Source: Candidatus Equihabitans merdae
GTDB lineage: Bacteria; Bacillota; Clostridia; Lachnospirales; Lachnospiraceae
Assembly: GCA_018065025.1 (NCBI GenBank)
Contig: JAGHUB010000020.1
Span: forward strand, 1-5,262
Length of the DNA stretch: 5,262 nucleotides
Direction: 5' to 3'
A program made the position numbers and the translations under genes. Shown in pieces: positions 1 through 5,262 of the stretch. The number at the start of each line of letters is the position of its first letter. Within the stretch, counting starts at the first letter, position 1. The notes under the pieces were generated by a model. The model had not been told where the DNA came from, did no database searches, and saw only the letters and a program-made list of their open reading frames with translations.

Positions 1-518
1 AAGTCAAGAATCGTCAGGTGGATGAGAAATGGCCTTATCGTGCCAGAGTAGCTGTGGTTGGTTCCGAGATCGATGACGTGGACATGATTCGCATGGTTGA
101 AGAATCCGGGGCCTACGTCTGCGCCGACCGCTTCTGCTACGGGGCATTACCCGGCAGAGAAGAGATCATCCTCAATGATGACGAAGATGTGCTGACACAG
201 ATCTGCCGTCATTACATGATGAATTGCATGTGCCCCCGTCACATGGACACACCTAAGATGAAGCGTCGTCGCGAATATGTTGACGAGATCGCCAAGGCCT
301 ACAAGGCCGACGGCATCATTTTTGAACAGATGAAATTCTGTGATCCCTGGGGCTATGAGCGCATGGTAGGTTCCAATGTCATGCGTGACGAATACGGCTA
401 TCCGGTCCTCACCATCGACCGTCCCTATGCGGTGGGCAGCTCCGGTCAGATTCGTACACGAGTCCAGGCATTTGTTGAAAGTATTGAGATTAAGAAGATC
501 CGGGGAGGTAAAGCGTAA
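1..518 (+). CDS. 2-hydroxyacyl-CoA dehydratase subunit (HgdB/FldC-like), C-terminal part, 5' truncated by window edge
   Basis: The reading frame (codons from base 3) is open to the left edge and stops at TAA 516-518, so about 171 C-terminal residues are visible. The GTG at 18 has no Shine-Dalgarno site, and family members are roughly 370-480 residues long, so the true start lies upstream. The family signature is a KFCDPW segment (Cys codon 339-341), where the last of three cluster-ligating cysteines normally sits. It is followed by GYPVLTIDRPY and GQIRTRVQAFVESIE, matching the conserved tail of HgdB, FldC and BcrC/BadD-type subunits. The other cluster ligands would lie upstream, outside the window. 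Family knowledge: these cytoplasmic [4Fe-4S] proteins pair with a homologous subunit and dehydrate (R)-2-hydroxyacyl-CoA to enoyl-CoA by a ketyl radical mechanism. The last A of its stop codon is the first base of the next gene, which implies translational coupling. Class I benzoyl-CoA reductase subunits share the fold and cannot be fully excluded. The substrate is unknown. Confidence 0.88.
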   Translation, partial: VKNRQVDEKWPYRARVAVVGSEIDDVDMIRMVEESGAYVCADRFCYGALPGREEIILNDDEDVLTQICRHYMMNCMCPRHMDTPKMKRRREYVDEIAKAYKADGIIFEQMKFCDPWGYERMVGSNVMRDEYGYPVLTIDRPYAVGSSGQIRTRVQAFVESIEIKKIRGGKA

Positions 519-2068
519 TGGCAAAACAAGTCGGAAGCGAACGCCTTGGTGAGCTTTATGATGGCAAGATGCAGGTCTTCAAGCGCCGCGAATGGAGAGG
601 CTGGAAGGACACCCTCTATGATTATTGGCGCTGGCTCAAGATCCTGCTGATGTTAGGAAAATTCCTGCTGCATCCCAAGAATGTGAAGGGCTTCTTCCGT
701 TACCGTTGGATGGTCAACTACCTGGCGGTACCTATGATGATCGACAAACACGCCCGTGGTCTTCGCGGCGAAGCATTGCGTATCTGTCGTGAAGAATATG
801 ACCTGGTTGCAGATGACGTAGCACAGCTTTTAACAGCCATTTTCAAAGTGGACCAGAATCTGGGTGCCAAACCTGAGGATTCCGCCAATGTTGTTCTGGT
901 TGATGAAAATGAAATGACCAACATTCTCTGCGGCTTCCCCAACCTGAAAGCTCGTTCATGGGAAACAGTAGCCTGCTACGTCTGCGTCCTGCTGATGCAG
1001 GATTCCGCCTATCATTATCTTGACGTCGTTCAGGAAATGGGCCTGCCCGGTGACGTTTGTCCCATGCCGGCAGATGAAGCCGGTGTCTGCATTGATGACG
1101 ATATGCCCATTTTCGGCAAATGCGCTGTCCAGTGTAATACCACCTGCGATGGTTCTCTTATGGGAAATGGCGTCATTTCCCGAGCCTATGAACGTCACGG
1201 CATCCCGGTATTCCAGCTGGCCACACCTCTTCGTCACACTGAACCCGGCGTTCAGGAATACGCCGCTCAGGAAGTAAGAAATGCTATTAAGTTTATCGAA
1301 GACCAGACCGGTGAGAAGTTCGACTGGGATTATTACTTTGAATGTGCTAAGCGCATTAACATCGGTGCCAGAGAATGTGCCGAATGGCTGGAAATGTCCA
1401 AGACCGATTATCCCCCCGCCATCGGTAACAACATTTTGCTCTATCGTGAAACCGAGTACATGGCCATCGCCGGCAAGGTTCCTGCATTTGCCGAAACGGA
1501 CCTGAAGATCACCAAGCTGGCCCGTCAGGCCTTCGAAAAGAAGACTATGCTGGCTAAGGAATACCGTCATAGAGCGGTTATTTGGGGTGTTCAGTCTCAG
1601 TTCTACACAGACTTCGTGGCCTGGCTCCTTAACTGCTGGGGCATCGTTCCCCTCTTTGATATGTTGACAATGGTTTCACTGGATCCCATTTCTGAGGACG
1701 ACAAAGAGCAGGCCATCTACGATATCGCTCATCAGTATGAAAACATGATCATGCGTAACCGCACACACGGTGGTTACGAAGTCCTCTTGGACGACCTGTG
1801 GCGCTACTGCGAAGAGTTCCGTGCAGACATGGTTATCCTGTGGGAGCATATCAGCTGCAAGGCCCTGGATGGCATGCATGGTATGTTTGAAGAACAGGCC
1901 AGAGAGCGAGGCATTCACCTGATCTGGGTCAACCACGACCTCTTCGATTCTCGAGTCATTCCTCGTGCCAACCTGCGTCAGGACGTCAATCGTTATATGA
2001 GAAGCGTCTTGAGAGAAGAGCCCATCGCCCCCTCATTGGAAGAATTCGATGACACCAATCTGTGGTAA
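518..2068 (+). CDS. 2-hydroxyacyl-CoA dehydratase family subunit, long divergent HgdA-like form
   Basis: This 516-residue protein starts at ATG 518 behind GGGGAGG (502-508, 9-nt spacer) and overlaps the preceding stop by one base. Blocks recognisable from Acidaminococcus HgdA are GDVCPMP (Cys181), CNTTCDG (Cys206, Cys210) followed by a segment ending RHGIPVFQL, HRAVIWGV at 351-358, and HISCKALDGM (Cys447) followed by the closing ANLRQDVNRYMRSVL helix. Cys181, Cys210 (or Cys206) and Cys447 sit where the [4Fe-4S] ligands are expected, so the cluster is probably retained. The oddity is the N-terminus: about 120 residues precede the first family-like segment (NVVLVDENEMTNIL, about 124-137). They include a Trp-rich stretch (W26, W29, W37, W39) and a hydrophobic patch at about 40-51. 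HgdA is about 477 residues and most other subunits about 370-410, so this one is long. It probably forms the heterodimer with the upstream gene product in the cytoplasm. Catalytic role and substrate are inferred from family and context only. Confidence 0.85.
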   Translation: MAKQVGSERLGELYDGKMQVFKRREWRGWKDTLYDYWRWLKILLMLGKFLLHPKNVKGFFRYRWMVNYLAVPMMIDKHARGLRGEALRICREEYDLVADDVAQLLTAIFKVDQNLGAKPEDSANVVLVDENEMTNILCGFPNLKARSWETVACYVCVLLMQDSAYHYLDVVQEMGLPGDVCPMPADEAGVCIDDDMPIFGKCAVQCNTTCDGSLMGNGVISRAYERHGIPVFQLATPLRHTEPGVQEYAAQEVRNAIKFIEDQTGEKFDWDYYFECAKRINIGARECAEWLEMSKTDYPPAIGNNILLYRETEYMAIAGKVPAFAETDLKITKLARQAFEKKTMLAKEYRHRAVIWGVQSQFYTDFVAWLLNCWGIVPLFDMLTMVSLDPISEDDKEQAIYDIAHQYENMIMRNRTHGGYEVLLDDLWRYCEEFRADMVILWEHISCKALDGMHGMFEEQARERGIHLIWVNHDLFDSRVIPRANLRQDVNRYMRSVLREEPIAPSLEEFDDTNLW

Positions 2069-2089
2069 ATGGCTTATTTCTCAAAAGCT

Positions 2090-2117
2090 TTGAAACGTAC
2101 AAAAACGAGAGTACACT
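2090..2117 (+). promoter_or_regulatory. Candidate sigma-A-type promoter before the CWB2 gene pair
   Basis: TTGAAA (2090-2095, five of six matches to TTGACA) and TACACT (2112-2117, four of six to TATAAT) are separated by 16 nt. This would start transcription near 2124, just upstream of the Shine-Dalgarno site at 2131. The region is AT-rich and lies in one of the two longer gaps of the window. The -10 match is weak and there is no extended -10 TG, so this is a suggestion that the CWB2 genes may have their own promoter. Read-through from the dehydratase genes is equally possible because no terminator is visible between them. Confidence 0.3.
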
Positions 2118-2130
2118 CGGAAAAAATAAA

Positions 2131-2136
2131 AGAGGA
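2131..2136 (+). promoter_or_regulatory. Ribosome binding site that decides the start of the first CWB2 gene
   Basis: AGAGGA at 2131-2136 runs directly into an in-frame ATG at 2136, so that ATG has no usable spacer. The in-frame ATG at 2148 has a 12-nt spacer after AGAGG. It aligns with the start of the downstream paralog, where AGAGG at 3264-3268 is 9 nt from ATG 3278. Both leaders then read ATATGAA and share TTACTTAGT a few codons in. An in-frame GTG at 2142 has a 6-nt spacer and is a weaker alternative. Confidence 0.6.
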
Positions 2137-2147
2137 TGAGCGTGAAT

Positions 2148-3227
2148 ATGAAAAAAAGATTACTTAGTCTGGTATTAAGTGCAGTCATGCTGCTGGCAGC
2201 ATCTGCCACCAGCGTCATGGCAGAACCAACTCCCCCCTATTTTTTGAGGATGTCGGGAGCTAACCGTTATGACACATCCTTAGTAGCAGCCAAAAATTTT
2301 ACAAGAGCCATGGCGGATTGGGAAGATGATAAAGCCCCCGGCCTTGTTCTGGCTACGGGTGAAAATTTCCCGGATGCATTAACCGGAACCATCTTAGCTA
2401 TTACTTTCGAAGGTTATAATGGTGTTCCCTTGTTGCTGGTAGACCCGGCCAACCCCAAACCGGTTCTTGATTTCTGCAGGGATTATGTAGAGGCTAAATC
2501 AAAGATTTATATGCTTGGAGGCGTAAACGCCCTGCCTGAGTCATTATTTAATGCTTTGGGATCAAGAGGCTATGATGTCCGTCGTATAACGGGTCAGGAC
2601 AGATGGGAGACAAACCTCAATATTCTGGAGGAAGCTTACGCAGAAGGCTACGCTAAGGATGAACTTATTGTTACAACAGGTACCAATTACCCGGATGCTC
2701 TGTCTGCCTCAGGTACAGGTATTGCTGTTATGATCGTGGATCCATCAGGTTTAAATGCGGCTCAGAAGGCATTTCTTAAGAAGCATTATAATGACTATAA
2801 GCGCATCATTCTTCTTGGTGGTCAAAATGCATTGCCCTTAAATGTTGAGCAGCAGATCTTATTTGGCACATGCGCAGACAGATATATTCGTGTGGCAGGT
2901 GCTACCCGCTACGAAACCTCATATTGTTTAGCTGAAACACTCTGGGGTGAAGAGGCTGATTGGGATCCCTGGGGTATGAGTCTGGTTACAGGCACCAACT
3001 TCCCGGATGGTTTGTCAGCCGGTCCTATGGCTTATTGGTTTGACGATCCTGTTATCCTGACCAACAACAATCCGGAGGATTATAAGTGGGCCAAGAAGTG
3101 GAATGATCAACCCAATAGCGGAAACTGGGAAGTCCTTGTTCTTGGCGGTGAGAATGCTATTCCTAAATCACTGATAAAAAATATCACAGGTTATGATGAA
3201 GACTACCTGACTAGCTTGTCTTCATAA
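2148..3227 (+). CDS. Secreted cell wall-binding protein with three CWB2 repeats (first paralog)
   Basis: This is a 359-residue protein from ATG 2148 (363 if the poorly spaced ATG 2136 is used). Residues 1-25 form a signal peptide: basic MKKR, a hydrophobic core, and a predicted cut after VMA-25. The rest is three tandem CWB2 modules (PF04122 family). Each has a G-x-x-RY/W-x-T entry (near residues 36, 148 and 250), a TGxN-F/Y-PD core (NFPD 73-76, NYPD 180-183, NFPD 284-287) and a closing LGG-x-x-A-(L/I)-P strand (123-125, 223-225, 332-334). Family knowledge: three CWB2 modules form a trimeric unit that anchors clostridial S-layer and surface proteins to anionic wall polymers without covalent attachment. 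No enzymatic or adhesive domain is left over, so this looks like an anchor alone or a small surface protein. It starts 79 nt after the dehydratase subunit gene and is followed 50 nt later by its paralog. Codons look somewhat AT-richer than in the dehydratase genes by eye. Domain assignment is firm; function is unknown. Confidence 0.88.
   Translation: MKKRLLSLVLSAVMLLAASATSVMAEPTPPYFLRMSGANRYDTSLVAAKNFTRAMADWEDDKAPGLVLATGENFPDALTGTILAITFEGYNGVPLLLVDPANPKPVLDFCRDYVEAKSKIYMLGGVNALPESLFNALGSRGYDVRRITGQDRWETNLNILEEAYAEGYAKDELIVTTGTNYPDALSASGTGIAVMIVDPSGLNAAQKAFLKKHYNDYKRIILLGGQNALPLNVEQQILFGTCADRYIRVAGATRYETSYCLAETLWGEEADWDPWGMSLVTGTNFPDGLSAGPMAYWFDDPVILTNNNPEDYKWAKKWNDQPNSGNWEVLVLGGENAIPKSLIKNITGYDEDYLTSLSS
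2982..3059 (+). repeat. Conserved DNA segment of CWB2 module 3, copy 1
   Basis: This 78-nt stretch encodes the NFPDGL core of the third module. By hand alignment it differs from 4088-4165 at about 13 positions with no gaps, mostly at third codon positions. It is one of the best preserved nucleotide matches between the two paralogs that I found by eye. Confidence 0.7.
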
Positions 3228-3277
3228 ATATAAGCTTGCGTGGCAAATCTATTTAAACAAAAAAGAGGAGAGATAAT

Positions 3278-4333
3278 ATGAAGAAACGTTTACTTAGTTT
3301 TTTAGTAGCAGCAGTTACCATGATTACAGTCGCTGCCGTGCCTGTTTCTGCAGCTACAGGCCCCAAGTACTTCAGATGGCAGGGCAATACCCGTTATGAA
3401 ACCTCTCTCGAGGCTGCCGATGCTGTCAAACGCAATATTTGGGATAATAATAAGATGGACGGTGTTGTGCTGGCAACCGGCACCAATTTCCCGGATGCCT
3501 TGACCGGTGCTGTTTTAGCCAATCGTGTGTATGACAAATCAGTACCTCTTCTGCTGGTAGATCCGGGCAATCCGAATCAGGCTTATAATTTCTGTGTGAA
3601 TAATGTTAAGTCCAACGGAAGAATCTATCTTCTGGGTGGCACCAATGCTCTGTCCAGTTCTTTGGAAAGCAGACTTAGAACCAGTTTTGATGTACAACGT
3701 ATCTCCGGTGGGGACAGATATGAAACTAACCTTAATATCCTCAAACAGATGGACGCCTATGAAGGTCCTATGATCATGGCTACCGGTTCAAACTATCCTG
3801 ATGCCTTGGCTGCTTCCGGCACAGGTATACCCATCATGATCGTAGATAAATCGGGTCTCACATCCGCTCAGAGTCAGTTCCTTAAGGCAAATAAATCCAG
3901 ATTCTACCGTATTATCTTCCTTGGCGGAGAAGCTGCTATTCCCACATCTGTTGAGAATCAGGTTAAAAGTATTATGACTTCTTCATCCAGTCAGCGTATC
4001 TCAGGTCAGACTCGTTATGAAACATCTTATCGACTGGCTGATCTAATCTGGGGCGAAGATGGCCTTTGGAAGTGCAATGGCATGACACTGGTTACTGGTA
4101 CCAACTTCCCGGATGGTTTATCTGCCGGTCCTATCGTTTATTGGTATGATCAGCCTATCATTCTGGTAAACAAAGATAGCGGCAGTGACAGCAGCTGGGC
4201 AACTATGTGGTGCAGAAACTACGTGGATGCTGCCAATGGAGCCGAAATTAATCTCCTGGGCGGCGAAACGGTTGTTCCCAAATGGCTGGTTGCCAACATC
4301 ACAGGTTGGCCTGTAAATCAGCAGTATAGATAA
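3278..4333 (+). CDS. Secreted cell wall-binding protein with three CWB2 repeats (second paralog)
   Basis: This 351-residue protein starts at ATG 3278, 9 nt after AGAGG (3264-3268). The signal peptide is residues 1-25, with a predicted cut after VSA-25. Three CWB2 modules follow, with entries QGNTRYETS (35-43), SGGDRYETN (143-151) and SGQTRYETS (242-250). The cores are NFPD 70-73, NYPD 172-175 and NFPD 276-279, and the closing LGG motifs are at 119-121, 215-217 and 327-329. It aligns with the preceding protein along its full length with few gaps; I judge about half the mature residues identical by eye. Module-specific wording is shared between the two proteins: NFPDALTG, NYPDA-L-S/A-ASGTG and NFPDGLSAG in modules 1, 2 and 3. 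Whole-gene duplication therefore followed the internal triplication. The mature protein is essentially all CWB2 and should bind wall polymers outside the cell. Its stop lies only 26 nt before the dehydratase activator gene, with no terminator visible, so the two are probably co-transcribed. Biological role is unknown. Confidence 0.88.
   Translation: MKKRLLSFLVAAVTMITVAAVPVSAATGPKYFRWQGNTRYETSLEAADAVKRNIWDNNKMDGVVLATGTNFPDALTGAVLANRVYDKSVPLLLVDPGNPNQAYNFCVNNVKSNGRIYLLGGTNALSSSLESRLRTSFDVQRISGGDRYETNLNILKQMDAYEGPMIMATGSNYPDALAASGTGIPIMIVDKSGLTSAQSQFLKANKSRFYRIIFLGGEAAIPTSVENQVKSIMTSSSSQRISGQTRYETSYRLADLIWGEDGLWKCNGMTLVTGTNFPDGLSAGPIVYWYDQPIILVNKDSGSDSSWATMWCRNYVDAANGAEINLLGGETVVPKWLVANITGWPVNQQYR
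4088..4165 (+). repeat. Conserved DNA segment of CWB2 module 3, copy 2
   Basis: This is the partner of 2982-3059: ungapped, about 65 of 78 bases identical by hand count, encoding the third-module core. It shows that the two CWB2 genes are direct tandem duplicates. Confidence 0.7.
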
Positions 4334-4359
4334 ACAATATCGTTAAGGAGTAGATTGTT

Positions 4360-5160
4360 ATGAGATATTACGGCGGTTGCGACAGCGGTAGTACATATAC
4401 AAAATGCGTTATTATTGATGAAAATGGCAAAATGGTGGCAGATGTTACCCTGCGCTCCCGGATTAATGCGGTGTTGAGTTGTCAGGACAGTCTGGAACAG
4501 GCTGTAGCCATGGTGTCGGACCTGGATAAGCCGGAGGATCTGGCTTATCTGGTAGGTACCGGATATGGTCGTAATAAAGTACCTTTTGCCGATGAAAATA
4601 TTTCTGAGATCAGTTGCCACGCTATGGGTGTCCATGTAGTGGCTCCTGAAGTTAAGGCTATCATCGATATCGGTGGTCAGGATGTTAAGGGTATCGCTGT
4701 TGATACAGATGGTACCGTTAAGAACTTTGCCATGAATGACAAATGTGCTGCCGGTACAGGCCGTTTCTTCGAAGCCATGGCCAGAGCCTTTGAAATGGAA
4801 CTGGATGAGTTTTCAAAGCTCTCCCTCAGTGCAAAAAATGTTATTCCCATTACATCCCAGTGCACTGTTTTCGCCGAATCAGAAGTTATCTCTTTGGTTG
4901 GTGAAGGTAAGGCTATGGATGAGATCGCTGCCGGTATTGAATTGTCAGTGGCTAAGCGCTGCTTCGTTATGAGCAAAAAAGCTGGTGCTACTGACCACAT
5001 CACCCTGACAGGCGGCTGCGCCAAGAACGATGGTCTGAAAGCTGCTATCGAGCAGGTCCTGCGCCTGAAGGTTGTGGAACTGCCTATCGATCCCCAGCTC
5101 ATCGGCGCCTTGGGCGCTGCTGAATTCGCCCGCCAGAAAGGCATGGCAGCAGGGAAATAA
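4360..5160 (+). CDS. hgdC: ATP-dependent activator of 2-hydroxyacyl-CoA dehydratase (archerase, HgdC/BadF family)
   Basis: This 266-residue protein is close to the 260 residues of Acidaminococcus HgdC. The start ATG 4360 follows AAGGAG (4345-4350) with a 9-nt spacer. It has the ASKHA actin-like ATPase fold motifs: phosphate loop 1 GCDSGSTYTK (6-15), phosphate loop 2 DIGGQD (103-108) and adenosine motif TGGCAKN (217-223). Cys129 in NDKCAAGTGRF and Cys168 in SQCTVFAESEV match the two HgdC cysteines. Each subunit of the homodimer supplies both, and together they hold a single bridging [4Fe-4S] cluster. TGYGRN (67-72) and SCHAMG (85-90) are further family hallmarks. Role: it takes an electron from ferredoxin or flavodoxin and passes it, with ATP hydrolysis, to the dehydratase to start the ketyl radical cycle. 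All key residues are present, so it should be functional. Its position after the CWB2 genes instead of next to the dehydratase subunits is unusual. The symbol is a family-level name; the substrate-specific name (hgdC, fldI, hadI, lcdC) cannot be decided. A benzoyl-CoA reductase activator is less likely. Confidence 0.94.
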   Translation: MRYYGGCDSGSTYTKCVIIDENGKMVADVTLRSRINAVLSCQDSLEQAVAMVSDLDKPEDLAYLVGTGYGRNKVPFADENISEISCHAMGVHVVAPEVKAIIDIGGQDVKGIAVDTDGTVKNFAMNDKCAAGTGRFFEAMARAFEMELDEFSKLSLSAKNVIPITSQCTVFAESEVISLVGEGKAMDEIAAGIELSVAKRCFVMSKKAGATDHITLTGGCAKNDGLKAAIEQVLRLKVVELPIDPQLIGALGAAEFARQKGMAAGK

Positions 5161-5178
5161 AGCCCTTTGGCAGAATAC

Positions 5179-5207
5179 GCAGTCACTGTGACATCAGCAG
5201 TGACTGC
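5179..5207 (+). promoter_or_regulatory. Perfect 10-bp stem-loop between the activator and the next gene
   Basis: GCAGTCACTG (5179-5188) is the exact reverse complement of CAGTGACTGC (5198-5207), with a 9-nt loop. CAGTGA recurs at 5207-5212, so the TCACTG part of the left arm has an alternative partner. The sequence downstream is AGTGATTATTG with no U tract, so this is not a standard intrinsic terminator. It could be a weak terminator, an mRNA-processing or stabilising hairpin, or an operator. Its 3' arm ends 16 nt before the next Shine-Dalgarno site (from 5224). Confidence 0.6.
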
Positions 5208-5234
5208 AGTGATTATTGAAAACGAGGAGAAATC

Positions 5235-5262
5235 ATGGCGACTTTATTAAAAGCCTTATTAA
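5235..5262 (+). CDS. N-terminus of an unidentified gene, cut by the right edge of the window
   Basis: ATG 5235 follows GAGGAG (5224-5229) with a 5-nt spacer and opens MATLLKALL before the window ends. A strong Shine-Dalgarno site, matching strand and position about 75 nt after the activator gene support a real start. Nine residues are too few to name a product. By location it could be another gene of the hydroxyacyl-CoA pathway, for example a CoA-transferase or acyl-CoA dehydrogenase, but that is a guess from context. Confidence 0.55.

Noticed and set aside
518..720. Transmembrane anchor in the N-terminus of the long dehydratase subunit
   Set aside because: The hydrophobic patch at residues 40-51 is too short and is flanked and interrupted by lysines; it fits an amphipathic helix better.
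956..1570. A 204-codon open frame on the minus strand
   Set aside because: It lies wholly inside the dehydratase subunit gene, whose protein has clear family motifs in the + frame. The antisense translation shows no recognisable domain.
2081..2119. Terminator after the dehydratase subunit gene (TCAAA-AGC-TTTGA at 2081-2093, CGAG...CTCG at 2106-2119)
   Set aside because: The stems are only 4-5 bp, AT-rich or interrupted, and neither is followed by a T tract on the + strand.
2136..2147. ATG 2136 as the start of the first CWB2 protein
   Set aside because: The Shine-Dalgarno sequence abuts this ATG with no spacer, and the paralog's start aligns with ATG 2148, which also opens a standard MKKR signal peptide.
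2148..4333. Mobile element carrying the CWB2 pair
   Set aside because: I found no transposase, terminal inverted repeats or matching target-site duplications around 2069-2147 or 4334-4359.
5158..5168. AAAG-CC-CTTT palindrome at the end of the activator gene as a terminator
   Set aside because: A two-base loop is too small for a hairpin and there is no U tract.
4677..5186. A 169-codon open frame on the minus strand over the activator gene
   Set aside because: The + strand frame carries all HgdC motifs; the antisense product is low-complexity and unlike any family I know, so it is a shadow.

Overview
The window looks like chromosomal DNA of a strictly anaerobic, amino-acid- or hydroxyacid-fermenting Bacillota (class Clostridia or a relative). 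I infer this from an oxygen-sensitive 2-hydroxyacyl-CoA dehydratase system together with secreted CWB2 (cell wall binding repeat 2) proteins, which are typical of Gram-positive clostridia. Base composition is moderate. All genes lie on the + strand and are closely packed with purine-rich Shine-Dalgarno sites. The species cannot be named from the sequence.

Layout: (1) 1-518, the C-terminal part of a 2-hydroxyacyl-CoA dehydratase subunit that begins outside the window. (2) 518-2068, a second, longer and divergent subunit of the same superfamily, overlapping the first gene by one base. (3) 2069-2147, a short AT-rich gap with a weak candidate promoter. (4) 2148-3227 and 3278-4333, tandem paralogous secreted proteins, each a signal peptide followed by three CWB2 repeats and almost nothing else. 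(5) 4360-5160, an HgdC-type ATP-dependent activator (archerase) of 2-hydroxyacyl-CoA dehydratases. (6) 5161-5234, an intergenic stretch with a perfect 10-bp stem-loop. (7) 5235 onward, the first nine codons of an unidentified gene.

How they may work together: the two dehydratase subunits would form the [4Fe-4S] heterodimer that removes water from an (R)-2-hydroxyacyl-CoA. The activator would inject the starting electron at the cost of ATP. The substrate (2-hydroxyglutarate, lactate, phenyllactate, 2-hydroxyisocaproate and others are known in the family) cannot be read from the sequence.

The unusual point is that two wall-anchored proteins lie between the catalytic subunits and their activator. 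No step in the known pathway calls for them. They are either an insertion into the locus or a co-regulated surface function. This is the observation most worth following. I see no RNA genes, CRISPR arrays, insertion sequences or phage genes.
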